Shown here one piece after another: positions 1-5,532 of a stretch of 6,709 bases of DNA. The position numbers were made by a program, and so were the translations under genes. The stretch is from DASSUC01 sp035650075 (lineage in GTDB: Bacteria > Actinomycetota > Actinomycetes > Mycobacteriales > Micromonosporaceae), in NCBI GenBank assembly GCA_035650075.1, contig DASRII010000251.1:1-6709 (forward strand), given 5' to 3'. The notes beneath the pieces were generated by a model. The model did no database searches, was not told where the DNA came from, and saw nothing but the letters and a program-made list of their open reading frames with translations. Position 1 is the stretch's first letter; each line of letters starts with the position of its first letter.

Positions 1-579
1 GACCGTGCAGCCCAGCCGCTCGGCGTACCGCGCGACGAAATCGTCCTGCCGCGGGGTGCCCAGACCCACCCACATGATGTCCGGCTTGGCGGCGCCGATC
101 CGCTCGACGAGATCGGACTCCTCGGACGCGGTCAGCGGGCGGAACGGCGGCGCCTCCACGCCCACCAGGTGCAGCCCGGGGAAGCGCTCGGACAGCGCCG
201 TAGCCAGCCGGGTCACCGTGTCCGGCGTCGTCCCGTACAGGTAGTGCCGCATCCCGTCGGCCCGACCCCGGTCGAGAGTGGCGAGCATCAACGACGGGCC
301 GTACACCCGTTGTGCCATCTCGGCATGCCCCCGCCACCGGCCGACCATCGCGATGTAGTGGCCATCGGCGAAGTTGAGGTCACTGTCGTTGAGCAACCGC
401 CGGTACGCCCGATCGCGCACCGCGAGTGCCAGCGTGTACGCGTTGCACAGGTGCACCCGCCGCGGTTCCCCGTACCGGGATTCGAGCAGCATATCGACAG
501 CGGTAGGTGGACCGACGCAATCGATCCGCACCCCGCTGCACGTAAATCTGCTCTGGCCCGCCCCAGCGTCCCCACCCAT
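1..579 (-). CDS. WecG/TagA/CpsF-family glycosyltransferase (3' end cut by window edge)
   Basis: The visible 193 residues match the WecG/TagA/CpsF fold, which moves a nucleotide-activated sugar (N-acetylmannosamine or its uronic acid in studied members) to a lipid-linked acceptor at the inner membrane face. Seen in sequence: an opening VRID strand (residues 17-20), HLCNAYTLALA (43-53), an ADG motif at 71-73 where the family usually has NADG with the catalytic aspartate (D72 here), ERFPGLHLVG (131-140), and the hallmark KPDIMWVGLGTPRQD (165-179). Family members are usually about 240-265 residues, so roughly 50-70 C-terminal residues lie off the left edge. The ATG at 579 is 13 bases after the fcl stop and has no clear ribosome site; a GTG at 531, immediately before the conserved RID, is an alternative start. 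Co-transcription with fcl is likely. The sugar donor cannot be told from sequence. Confidence 0.85.
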   Translation of the reverse strand, partial: MGGDAGAGQSRFTCSGVRIDCVGPPTAVDMLLESRYGEPRRVHLCNAYTLALAVRDRAYRRLLNDSDLNFADGHYIAMVGRWRGHAEMAQRVYGPSLMLATLDRGRADGMRHYLYGTTPDTVTRLATALSERFPGLHLVGVEAPPFRPLTASEESDLVERIGAAKPDIMWVGLGTPRQDDFVARYAERLGCTV

Positions 580-592
580 AGCGGGCAGAAGC

Positions 593-1576
593 TTAGACGC
601 TCAGCCGCCCTTCGCGCATCGGGCGACCGGATCGATACGCTTCGTAGACGCTCGCGACGCCTTCCCGTAACGGGATCCGCGGACGCCAGCCCAGTGCGGT
701 TATCCGCGAAACATCGAGCACCTTGCGGGGTGTGCCGTCCGGTTTGCTCGGATCGAAGACCAGCTCGCCGGTGTAACCGACGACATCGGCGACGATCTCG
801 GCGAGTTCCCGGATCGTGACATCGACGCCGGTACCTACATTGATCGGCATCGGGTCGTCGTACAGCTCGAGCAGCACCAGGCACGCCGCCGCGAGGTCGT
901 CGGCGTGCAGAAACTCCCGCCGCGGCGACCCGCTGCCCCAGACGGTCACGCTCGTCGATCCCAGCGCCACGGCCTCCGACAACCGCCCCATCAGCGCGGG
1001 CAGCACGTGCGAGTTCGTGGCGTCGAAGTTGTCGCCCGGCCCGTACAGGTTGGTGGGCATGGCCGAGATGAACGAGCAGCCGTACTGCCTGCGCATGGCC
1101 CGCACGTGCTCGACACCGGCGATCTTCGCGATCGCGTACGCCTCGTTCGTCGGCTCGAGCGGACCGGTCAGCAGGGCGTCCTCGGTGATGGGCTGGGCGG
1201 CGAGCCGGGGATAGATGCAGCTCGAGCCGAGGAAGAGCAGGCGGGTGACGCCGAACTCCTGGGCACTGTCGATCAGGTTGAGCTGGATGCGCAGATTGTC
1301 CGAGAGGAAATCAACCGGATACGTGTCGTTGGCGAGGATTCCGCCGACCCGTGCGGCCGCGTCGATCACGTAGTGCGGCCGTACCTCGGCGAAGAAGTCA
1401 CGCGTAGCCTCTCGATCCCGAAGGTCCAGCGACGCCGAGCGGCGACCGACGAGGTTCGTGAACCCGTTCGCCGCGAAGCACCGCCAGATCGCCGATCCGG
1501 CCAGGCCGGCATGACCGGCGATGTAGACGCAAGCGTCCCGCGGAACCTCGTGGTGGTATGGCACGAGACGTATCAT
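593..1576 (-). CDS. fcl: GDP-L-fucose synthase (GDP-4-keto-6-deoxymannose 3,5-epimerase/4-reductase)
   Basis: This is a cytosolic short-chain dehydrogenase/reductase that turns GDP-4-keto-6-deoxymannose into GDP-L-fucose using NADPH. Numbered from the ATG at 1576 (327 residues), it shows the dinucleotide loop G21-HA-G24-LA-G27, the GSSCIYP motif with S118 and C120, the YxxxK pair Y147/K151 in EAYAIAKIAG, PTNLYGPGDNF (174-184), and H190 in the SHVLPAL segment. These correspond to the catalytic serine, cysteine, tyrosine, lysine and histidine of E. coli GMER, so both epimerase and reductase chemistry should be intact. Length is normal for the family. The start is uncertain. A GTG at 1603 has an AGGAG 10 bases upstream, but that AGGAG is antisense to the conserved RYSSGQ codons of the divergent glycosyltransferase, so I do not rely on it. 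A GTG at 1564 is also possible. Its partner gmd lies 1.1 kb upstream on the same strand. Confidence 0.95.
   Translation of the reverse strand: MIRLVPYHHEVPRDACVYIAGHAGLAGSAIWRCFAANGFTNLVGRRSASLDLRDREATRDFFAEVRPHYVIDAAARVGGILANDTYPVDFLSDNLRIQLNLIDSAQEFGVTRLLFLGSSCIYPRLAAQPITEDALLTGPLEPTNEAYAIAKIAGVEHVRAMRRQYGCSFISAMPTNLYGPGDNFDATNSHVLPALMGRLSEAVALGSTSVTVWGSGSPRREFLHADDLAAACLVLLELYDDPMPINVGTGVDVTIRELAEIVADVVGYTGELVFDPSKPDGTPRKVLDVSRITALGWRPRIPLREGVASVYEAYRSGRPMREGRLSV
1571..1576 (+). promoter_or_regulatory. Candidate -10 element (TATCAT) for leaderless glycosyltransferase transcript
   Basis: TATCAT fits the actinobacterial TANNNT -10 pattern. It ends 8 bases before the GTG at 1585, the spacing expected if transcription starts on or next to the start codon (leaderless mRNA). 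No good -35 is seen; TCGTGG at 1548-1553 is a weak candidate. Neither start of this gene has a convincing ribosome site, which agrees with a leaderless message. This is inference from pattern only, since such hexamers occur by chance. Confidence 0.25.
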
Positions 1577-1584
1577 CCCCGAGC

Positions 1585-2736
1585 GTGAAGGTGCTCGTCG
1601 CACACAACCGGTACTCCTCGGGTCAGCCGTCCGGGGAGAACGCGGTCGTGGACGCCGAGGTGCGCCAGTTGGCCGAGGCCGGAGTGGCGGTGGTCACGTA
1701 CCTCCGCAGCTCCGACGAGATCCCGACCCTGCCGGTGCGGCAGAAGGCGGCGCTGCCGCTGTCGCCGGTCTACGCCGCCCGCGCCCAGCGCGAACTGGGC
1801 AATCTCCTCCGGGAGCACCGTCCCGACGTGGTGCACCTGCACAACCCGTACCCCTTGCTGTCGCCCTGGGTCGTGCGCACCGCGCACGCGCACGGCGTGC
1901 CGGTCGTGCAGACGGTCCACAACTTCCGGCACACCTGCGTCTCGGGCCTGTTCTTCCGCGACGGCCGACCCTGTCACGACTGCGCCGGGCGGGCGTTGGC
2001 GCTGCCGGCCGTGCGGCACGGCTGCTATCGCGGCTCGCGGCCGCAGAGCGCGGCGATGGCCGTGGCGCTGGCGGTGCACCGGCGCACGTGGCAACAGGTG
2101 GATCGGTTTCTCGCGCTCACTCCTGCCGTTGCCGCGTATCTCGGCGCTCTTGGCGTTGCCGATGACCGGATTGTGGTCAAGCCGAACTCCGTGCCGGATC
2201 CCGGTCCTCCGGCCGCGGTGGGTAACGGGTTCGTCTTCGCCGGGCGGCTGTCGCCGGAGAAGGGGCTCGATCTGCTGCTCGACGCTTGGGCGCGGCATCC
2301 GGACGGTGCACTCGGTCCACTGTGGATCGCTGGGGACGGGCCGCTGCGAGGTCGCGTTCACGCGGCCGCCGCGGAGCGCTCCGACATCGTCGTGCTCGGG
2401 CATCTGGACCAGGCGGGGGTACGCGAGGCGATGCGTCGTGCGGCGGTGGTTGTTGTGCCGTCGACGTGGGACGAGGTGTGTCCGATGGTGGCGTTGGAGG
2501 GGCTCGCCAACGGGCGGCCGGTGTTGGGTACCGCTCGGGGTGGGCTGCCGTGGCTCGTCGGTGAGGCCGGCTGGATCTGCGAGCCGGAGGCCGATGCGCT
2601 CGCCGAGGGCCTACTTCGCGCGACTGCCGAGGCTGGCGGGCTGGCCGCCACGGCGAGGTCGCGCTACGAACGCGAGTTCAGCCCCGCGGTCGTCACGGGA
2701 GAATTGATTTCGGTGTACGAAAGCCTGGTGGGTTAA
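1585..2736 (+). CDS. Family-4 (GT-B fold) glycosyltransferase with a four-cysteine insert
   Basis: This is a cytosolic or membrane-peripheral retaining glycosyltransferase, probably adding a sugar to the lipid-linked glycan made by this locus. Numbered from the GTG at 1585 (383 residues), the N-terminal Rossmann domain (about 1-170) starts at VKVLVAHN and carries NRYSSGQPSGEN (8-19), VVHLHNPYP (82-90) and H112 in TVHNFRH. The C-terminal domain (about 180-380) has GRLSPEKG with R221 and K226, and the E-x7-E nucleotide-sugar motif (E297, E305). Four cysteines, C118, C130, C133 and C147, form C-x11-C-x2-C-x13-C, a possible metal site. The GTG is chosen because the fold begins there and it does not overlap fcl; the in-frame ATG at 1558 adds nine unconserved residues. 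The gene lies antisense between gmd and fcl. Codon use changes sharply near base 2100. Donor and acceptor are unknown; GDP-fucose is a guess from context. Confidence 0.92.
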   Translation: MKVLVAHNRYSSGQPSGENAVVDAEVRQLAEAGVAVVTYLRSSDEIPTLPVRQKAALPLSPVYAARAQRELGNLLREHRPDVVHLHNPYPLLSPWVVRTAHAHGVPVVQTVHNFRHTCVSGLFFRDGRPCHDCAGRALALPAVRHGCYRGSRPQSAAMAVALAVHRRTWQQVDRFLALTPAVAAYLGALGVADDRIVVKPNSVPDPGPPAAVGNGFVFAGRLSPEKGLDLLLDAWARHPDGALGPLWIAGDGPLRGRVHAAAAERSDIVVLGHLDQAGVREAMRRAAVVVVPSTWDEVCPMVALEGLANGRPVLGTARGGLPWLVGEAGWICEPEADALAEGLLRATAEAGGLAATARSRYEREFSPAVVTGELISVYESLVG

Positions 2737-3752
2737 CGGTCGATGCGGACCGTCCGGCCGGACAGCTCGTCGTCGAGCAGCGCGATGTCGGCCTCGACCA
2801 TCCGCCGGGCCACGTCCCGCCAGTCGGCCTTGGGAATCCAACCCAGCTGGGCCCGCGCCTTGCGGGCATCACCGATCAGCGACGGTACCTCGACCGGCCG
2901 CTTGTACCGCGGATCCACCTCGACGTACCGCTCCCAGTCGAGGTCGGCGTGGCTGAAGGCGGCACTGCAGAACTCGCGGACCGTGGCCGGTACCCCGGTC
3001 GCCAGCACGTAGTCGTCGGGCGTGTCCTGTTGCAGCATCAGCCACATGCCCTCGACGTACTCGGGTGCGTAGCCCCAGTCCCGCGTCGCGTCCAGGTTGC
3101 CGATGTAGAGCCGGTCCTGCATGCCGGCCCGGATCCGCGCCACCGCACGAGTGATCTTGCGGGTGACGAACGTCTCGCCCCGCCGCTCGGACTCGTGGTT
3201 GAACAGGATTCCGTTGGACGCGTGCAGCCCGTACGCCATCCGGTAGTTGACCGTCGACCAGTACGAGTACAGCTTCGAGACGCCGTACGGGCTACGTGGC
3301 TGGAAGCCGCTCTGCTCGTTCTGCGGCGGCGGCGTCGAACCGAACATCTCGGAGGTGGCGGCCTGGAAGTACCTGGTCTCGATGCCGGACGCGCGGATCG
3401 CCTCGAGCAGGCGGATCGTGCCGAGGGCGGTCGCCTCGCCGGTGTACTCGGGCACCTCGAAGCTGACCATGACGTGACTCTGCGCGGCCAGGTGGTAGAC
3501 CTCGTCCGGCCGCACCTCGCGGATCAGGTTGCCCAGCCGGCTCGCGTCGGTGATGTCGCCGTAGTGCAGGAACAGCCGGCGGTGGCTCTCGTGCGGATCC
3601 TGGTAGATGTTGTCCAGCCGGTGGGTGTTGAACATCGACGCACGTCTGATGACGCCATGGACCTCGTACCCCTTGGCAAGGAGCAGTTCGGCCAGGTACG
3701 AACCGTCTTGCCCGGTAATTCCGGTGATGAACGCTGTCCTGGGGTCAGTCAT
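2733..3752 (-). CDS. gmd: GDP-mannose 4,6-dehydratase
   Basis: This enzyme makes GDP-4-keto-6-deoxymannose from GDP-mannose with a bound NADP cofactor; it is the first committed step to GDP-L-fucose, which Fcl in this window completes. The 339-residue product has the GITGQDG cofactor loop (11-17), RRASMFNTHRLDNIY (36-50), the AATSEMFG catalytic block with T133 and E135, the Y156-x3-K160 pair in PRSPYGVSK, NHESERRGETFVTRKI (185-200) and NLDATRDWGYAPEYVEGMW (219-237). All key residues are present and length is normal (about 340-370). The ATG at 3752 overlaps the end of the CDP-alcohol phosphatidyltransferase gene by 8 bases (ATGACTGA), so translation is probably coupled; no strong independent ribosome site is seen. 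Its TAA shares the TTAA at 2733-2736 with the stop of the convergent glycosyltransferase. Other GDP-deoxysugars such as GDP-rhamnose use the same enzyme, but the nearby Fcl points to L-fucose. Confidence 0.97.
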   Translation of the reverse strand: MTDPRTAFITGITGQDGSYLAELLLAKGYEVHGVIRRASMFNTHRLDNIYQDPHESHRRLFLHYGDITDASRLGNLIREVRPDEVYHLAAQSHVMVSFEVPEYTGEATALGTIRLLEAIRASGIETRYFQAATSEMFGSTPPPQNEQSGFQPRSPYGVSKLYSYWSTVNYRMAYGLHASNGILFNHESERRGETFVTRKITRAVARIRAGMQDRLYIGNLDATRDWGYAPEYVEGMWLMLQQDTPDDYVLATGVPATVREFCSAAFSHADLDWERYVEVDPRYKRPVEVPSLIGDARKARAQLGWIPKADWRDVARRMVEADIALLDDELSGRTVRIDR

Positions 3753-4473
3753 GTGAGTCCACGTGGTCGCGAGAGGCTGCTACTGCGGATCGACAGTCTG
3801 CCACGTCGATGCCGGGTCGGGCCGCCTGGGCGAGGCTGGCGTAGGCGCCGGCCAGCACGCTGGCGACCAGAAACCCACCGTTGACAACGGTCAACGCGAC
3901 CAGCAGCCAGGTGGTGCGGCCCGGCACCAGCGCCACGACCAGGCCGCAGACGAACACCACGAACCCGTAGTCCCGGACCAGCTTGACGACGGCGACCGGC
4001 GCCGACCGCGACCGGACCAGGCTGGCCGCCGCCGGCCCGGTGGCCAGCACCGACGTGACGACGTTGACCATCCAGGTACCGGCGAACAGCGCCGCCAGCC
4101 ACGAGGGAGCGGTCACGCCGAGGGCGGTGACGACGGATATCTGTACCGCCACATCGCAGAGAATGTCGAGCCGGGCCCCGGCCGGGCTGGTCCGTCCGGT
4201 GTACCGGGCCAGCTGACCGTCGGCACAGTCCAGCCCGTACGCGACCTGCCAAGCGATCAGGGCAACCAGCCCGCCAACGACCCCCGGCCCCGCCAGCGCG
4301 AGAAAGCCCGAGCCGCCGACTCCAACCGCCAGCCCGGCCATCGTCAACGCGGTCGGCGAGAGGCCGAGCCGGTAGCCGGTCGACGCCAGCCACGAACCGA
4401 TCCGCTGGCTCACGAACTCCGTGAACAGCCCTCCCCCACGGCGCTGCGCGAGGAAGTCAGCGGCAGCGGTCAT
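3745..4473 (-). CDS. CDP-alcohol phosphatidyltransferase-family integral membrane enzyme
   Basis: Members of this family displace CMP from a CDP-linked lipid or alcohol with a hydroxyl acceptor inside the membrane, as in phosphatidylglycerol-phosphate or phosphatidylinositol-phosphate synthases. The 242-residue product has the full signature D-x2-D-G-x2-A-R-x8-G-x3-D-x3-D at D82, D85, G86, A89, R90, G99, D103 and D107. The first three aspartates bind metal and the last is the proposed base in studied members. About six hydrophobic spans are visible (near 43-60, 63-81, 105-122, 125-145, 168-184 and 188-210), as in the family. Its stop overlaps the gmd start by 8 bases, and it leads the minus-strand group. 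Start at ATG 4473 has no ribosome site but does have a -10-like TACGGT just upstream. Substrate is not recognisable. Given the location, a role in the glycan (phospho-alcohol decoration or lipid anchor) is more likely than housekeeping phospholipid synthesis, but that is inference. Confidence 0.9.
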   Translation of the reverse strand: MTAAADFLAQRRGGGLFTEFVSQRIGSWLASTGYRLGLSPTALTMAGLAVGVGGSGFLALAGPGVVGGLVALIAWQVAYGLDCADGQLARYTGRTSPAGARLDILCDVAVQISVVTALGVTAPSWLAALFAGTWMVNVVTSVLATGPAAASLVRSRSAPVAVVKLVRDYGFVVFVCGLVVALVPGRTTWLLVALTVVNGGFLVASVLAGAYASLAQAARPGIDVADCRSAVAASRDHVDSHD

Positions 4474-4480
4474 GTGAGAG

Positions 4481-4486
4481 ACCGTA
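4481..4486 (-). promoter_or_regulatory. Candidate -10 element (TACGGT) for the minus-strand group
   Basis: On the minus strand TACGGT (TANNNT pattern) ends 7 bases before the ATG at 4473, which fits a leaderless transcript for the CDP-alcohol phosphatidyltransferase and gmd. There is no Shine-Dalgarno sequence in the intervening CTCTCAC. No good -35 hexamer lies 16-18 bases further upstream, so the call is weak. Confidence 0.3.
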
Positions 4487-4495
4487 CAGGCACGG

Positions 4496-4525
4496 TTGCC
4501 GGCGGTGTGCGGGCGCTGTTAGCCT
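4496..4525 (+). promoter_or_regulatory. Candidate promoter for the ABC export genes (TTGCCG, 18-bp spacer, TAGCCT)
   Basis: TTGCCG at 4496-4501 matches four of six bases of the TTGACA -35 box. After an 18-base spacer, TAGCCT at 4520-4525 fits the TAGNNT -10 typical of actinobacteria. Transcription would start near 4532 and give a short leader of about 40 bases holding the strong ribosome site at 4561. This is the only real intergenic space in the window and lies between divergent genes, where a promoter is expected. Not proven by sequence alone. Confidence 0.45.
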
Positions 4526-4530
4526 CCCGA

Positions 4531-4557
4531 CGGCTGCCGCGAGCCGGGCGGCTGCCG
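4531..4557. repeat. Two direct copies of CGGCTGCCG, 18 bases apart
   Basis: The 9-mer CGGCTGCCG occurs exactly at 4531-4539 and again at 4549-4557, in the expected 5' leader of the permease gene between the candidate -10 and the ribosome site. Start-to-start spacing of 18 bases is a little under two helical turns, so it could bind a regulator, but in such GC-rich DNA it may be chance. Confidence 0.35.
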
Positions 4558-4560
4558 GCA

Positions 4561-4566
4561 AGGAGG
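4561..4566 (+). promoter_or_regulatory. Strong ribosome binding site (AGGAGG) fixing the permease start
   Basis: A perfect AGGAGG is followed after 6 bases (TCACGC) by GTG at 4573. It is the strongest ribosome site noticed in the window. It rules out the much longer in-frame extension that stays open upstream to about 3763, which is antisense to the CDP-alcohol phosphatidyltransferase gene. Confidence 0.85.
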
Positions 4567-4572
4567 TCACGC

Positions 4573-5532
4573 GTGACGTGGGGCCAGGAGGCTGCCCGTT
4601 CCTGGCGACCGCAGCCGAACGACGACACGATCATGATGCCGCCGGTCGTGGTCCCACCAGTCGAGACACCGCCTTCGCTGGCCGACCTGGCCAACGGGTA
4701 CGGCCTGATCCCCGCCGGCACCCGGCCGAGCCTGCGTGCCTACACCCGGCAGCTGTGGCGGTACCGGCATTTCATCTTCTCGTACGCGAACGCCCGGCTC
4801 GCCGCGTCGTTCAACACCGCCCGCCTCGGCCGGCTCTGGCAGGTGTTGACCCCGCTGACCAACGCCGCGGTGTACTACCTGATCTTCGGCGTGGTTCTCG
4901 ACACTCGAGACGGCGTCCCGAACTTCATCGCGTACCTGTGCACCGGCCTATTCGTCTTCACGTTCACCCAGCACGTGGTGCTCTCCGGGGTCCAGGCGAT
5001 CAGCGGCCAGCTCGGGCTGGTGCGGGCCGTGCAGTTCCCGCGTGCCGCCCTGCCGATCGCGTTGACATTGACGCATCTACAGACGTTGGTGGCATCGATC
5101 GCAGTGCTGGCGGGCATCGTGGTGCTCACCGGCGACCCGGTGACGATCGACTGGCTCTACCTGATCCCGGCGCTGCTGCTGCAGGCCGTCTTCAACACGG
5201 GGCTGGCGTTGACAGTGGCCCGGCTGGGCGCCCGGCTCACCGACCTGCGGCAGCTGATGCCGTACGTGATGCGGACCTGGATGTACGGCTCCGGCGTGTT
5301 CTACAGCGTCGCGGTCTTCGCCGAGCACCTGCCGCCGGTCGCCGCCACGCTGGTACGAGCCAACCCGATGCTCGTCTATATCGAGCTGGCGCGGGACGCG
5401 CTGCTCGTCTCGCCACCGCTCGCGTCCTCGCCGATGCAGCTCTGGGTGCTGGCCGTGGGCTGGGCGGCACTGGCCTGCTTCGGCGGGTACGTCTTCTTCT
5501 GGCGCGGTGAACCGGAGTACGGCCGTGGGTGA
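4573..5532 (+). CDS. ABC-2 type polysaccharide export permease (Wzm/TagG-like)
   Basis: This is the membrane half of a two-gene ABC exporter that flips a finished lipid-linked glycan across the cytoplasmic membrane. The 319-residue protein has a cytosolic N-terminus of about 90 residues, proline-rich around 23-34, ending in the conserved amphipathic stretch FNTARLGRLWQVLTPL (80-95) typical of Wzm/TagG permeases. About six hydrophobic spans follow, near 96-110, 118-140, 160-186, 193-216, 236-252 and 288-310. The VRAVQFPRAALPI segment (150-162) matches the family's cytosolic coupling region between the second and third spans. GTG 4573 is set by the AGGAGG six bases before it. The 3' end overlaps the ATPase start by 8 bases, so the two halves are probably made together. 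The cargo is inferred to be the fucose-containing glycan of the neighbouring genes; the sequence itself does not show the cargo. Confidence 0.92.
   Translation: MTWGQEAARSWRPQPNDDTIMMPPVVVPPVETPPSLADLANGYGLIPAGTRPSLRAYTRQLWRYRHFIFSYANARLAASFNTARLGRLWQVLTPLTNAAVYYLIFGVVLDTRDGVPNFIAYLCTGLFVFTFTQHVVLSGVQAISGQLGLVRAVQFPRAALPIALTLTHLQTLVASIAVLAGIVVLTGDPVTIDWLYLIPALLLQAVFNTGLALTVARLGARLTDLRQLMPYVMRTWMYGSGVFYSVAVFAEHLPPVAATLVRANPMLVYIELARDALLVSPPLASSPMQLWVLAVGWAALACFGGYVFFWRGEPEYGRG
5514..5517 (+). promoter_or_regulatory. Ribosome binding site (GGAG) deciding the ATPase start
   Basis: GGAG sits 7 bases before the GTG at 5525, inside the last codons of the permease gene. The alternative GTG at 5507 has no comparable site, so 5525 is preferred, giving an 8-base overlap with the permease and likely coupled translation. 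Confidence 0.6.

Noticed and set aside
169..884. Overlapping open frames on both strands across the tagA-fcl boundary
   Set aside because: They are Arg/Pro-rich and cross two well-supported minus-strand genes whose motifs are plain. No independent ribosome site or domain was seen.
2949..3884. Long plus-strand open frame opposite gmd
   Set aside because: The product lacks any family motif and mirrors the codon pattern of gmd, which is certain.
3743..4480. Shared CTCACATGAC around the starts of gmd and the CDP-alcohol phosphatidyltransferase
   Set aside because: Only 10 bases are shared. They include the start codon in both, and one copy is fully within the coding end of another gene, so chance is the simpler reading.
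4532..4545. Possible hairpin GGCT-N6-AGCC in the divergent spacer
   Set aside because: A four-base-pair stem with no U-run is too weak to call a terminator or attenuator.
3763..4572. Open in-frame extension of about 270 codons upstream of the permease on the plus strand
   Set aside because: It is antisense to the CDP-alcohol phosphatidyltransferase, which has a full family signature. The translated extension is low-complexity and rich in Arg, Gln and Pro, and the perfect AGGAGG fixes the start at 4573.
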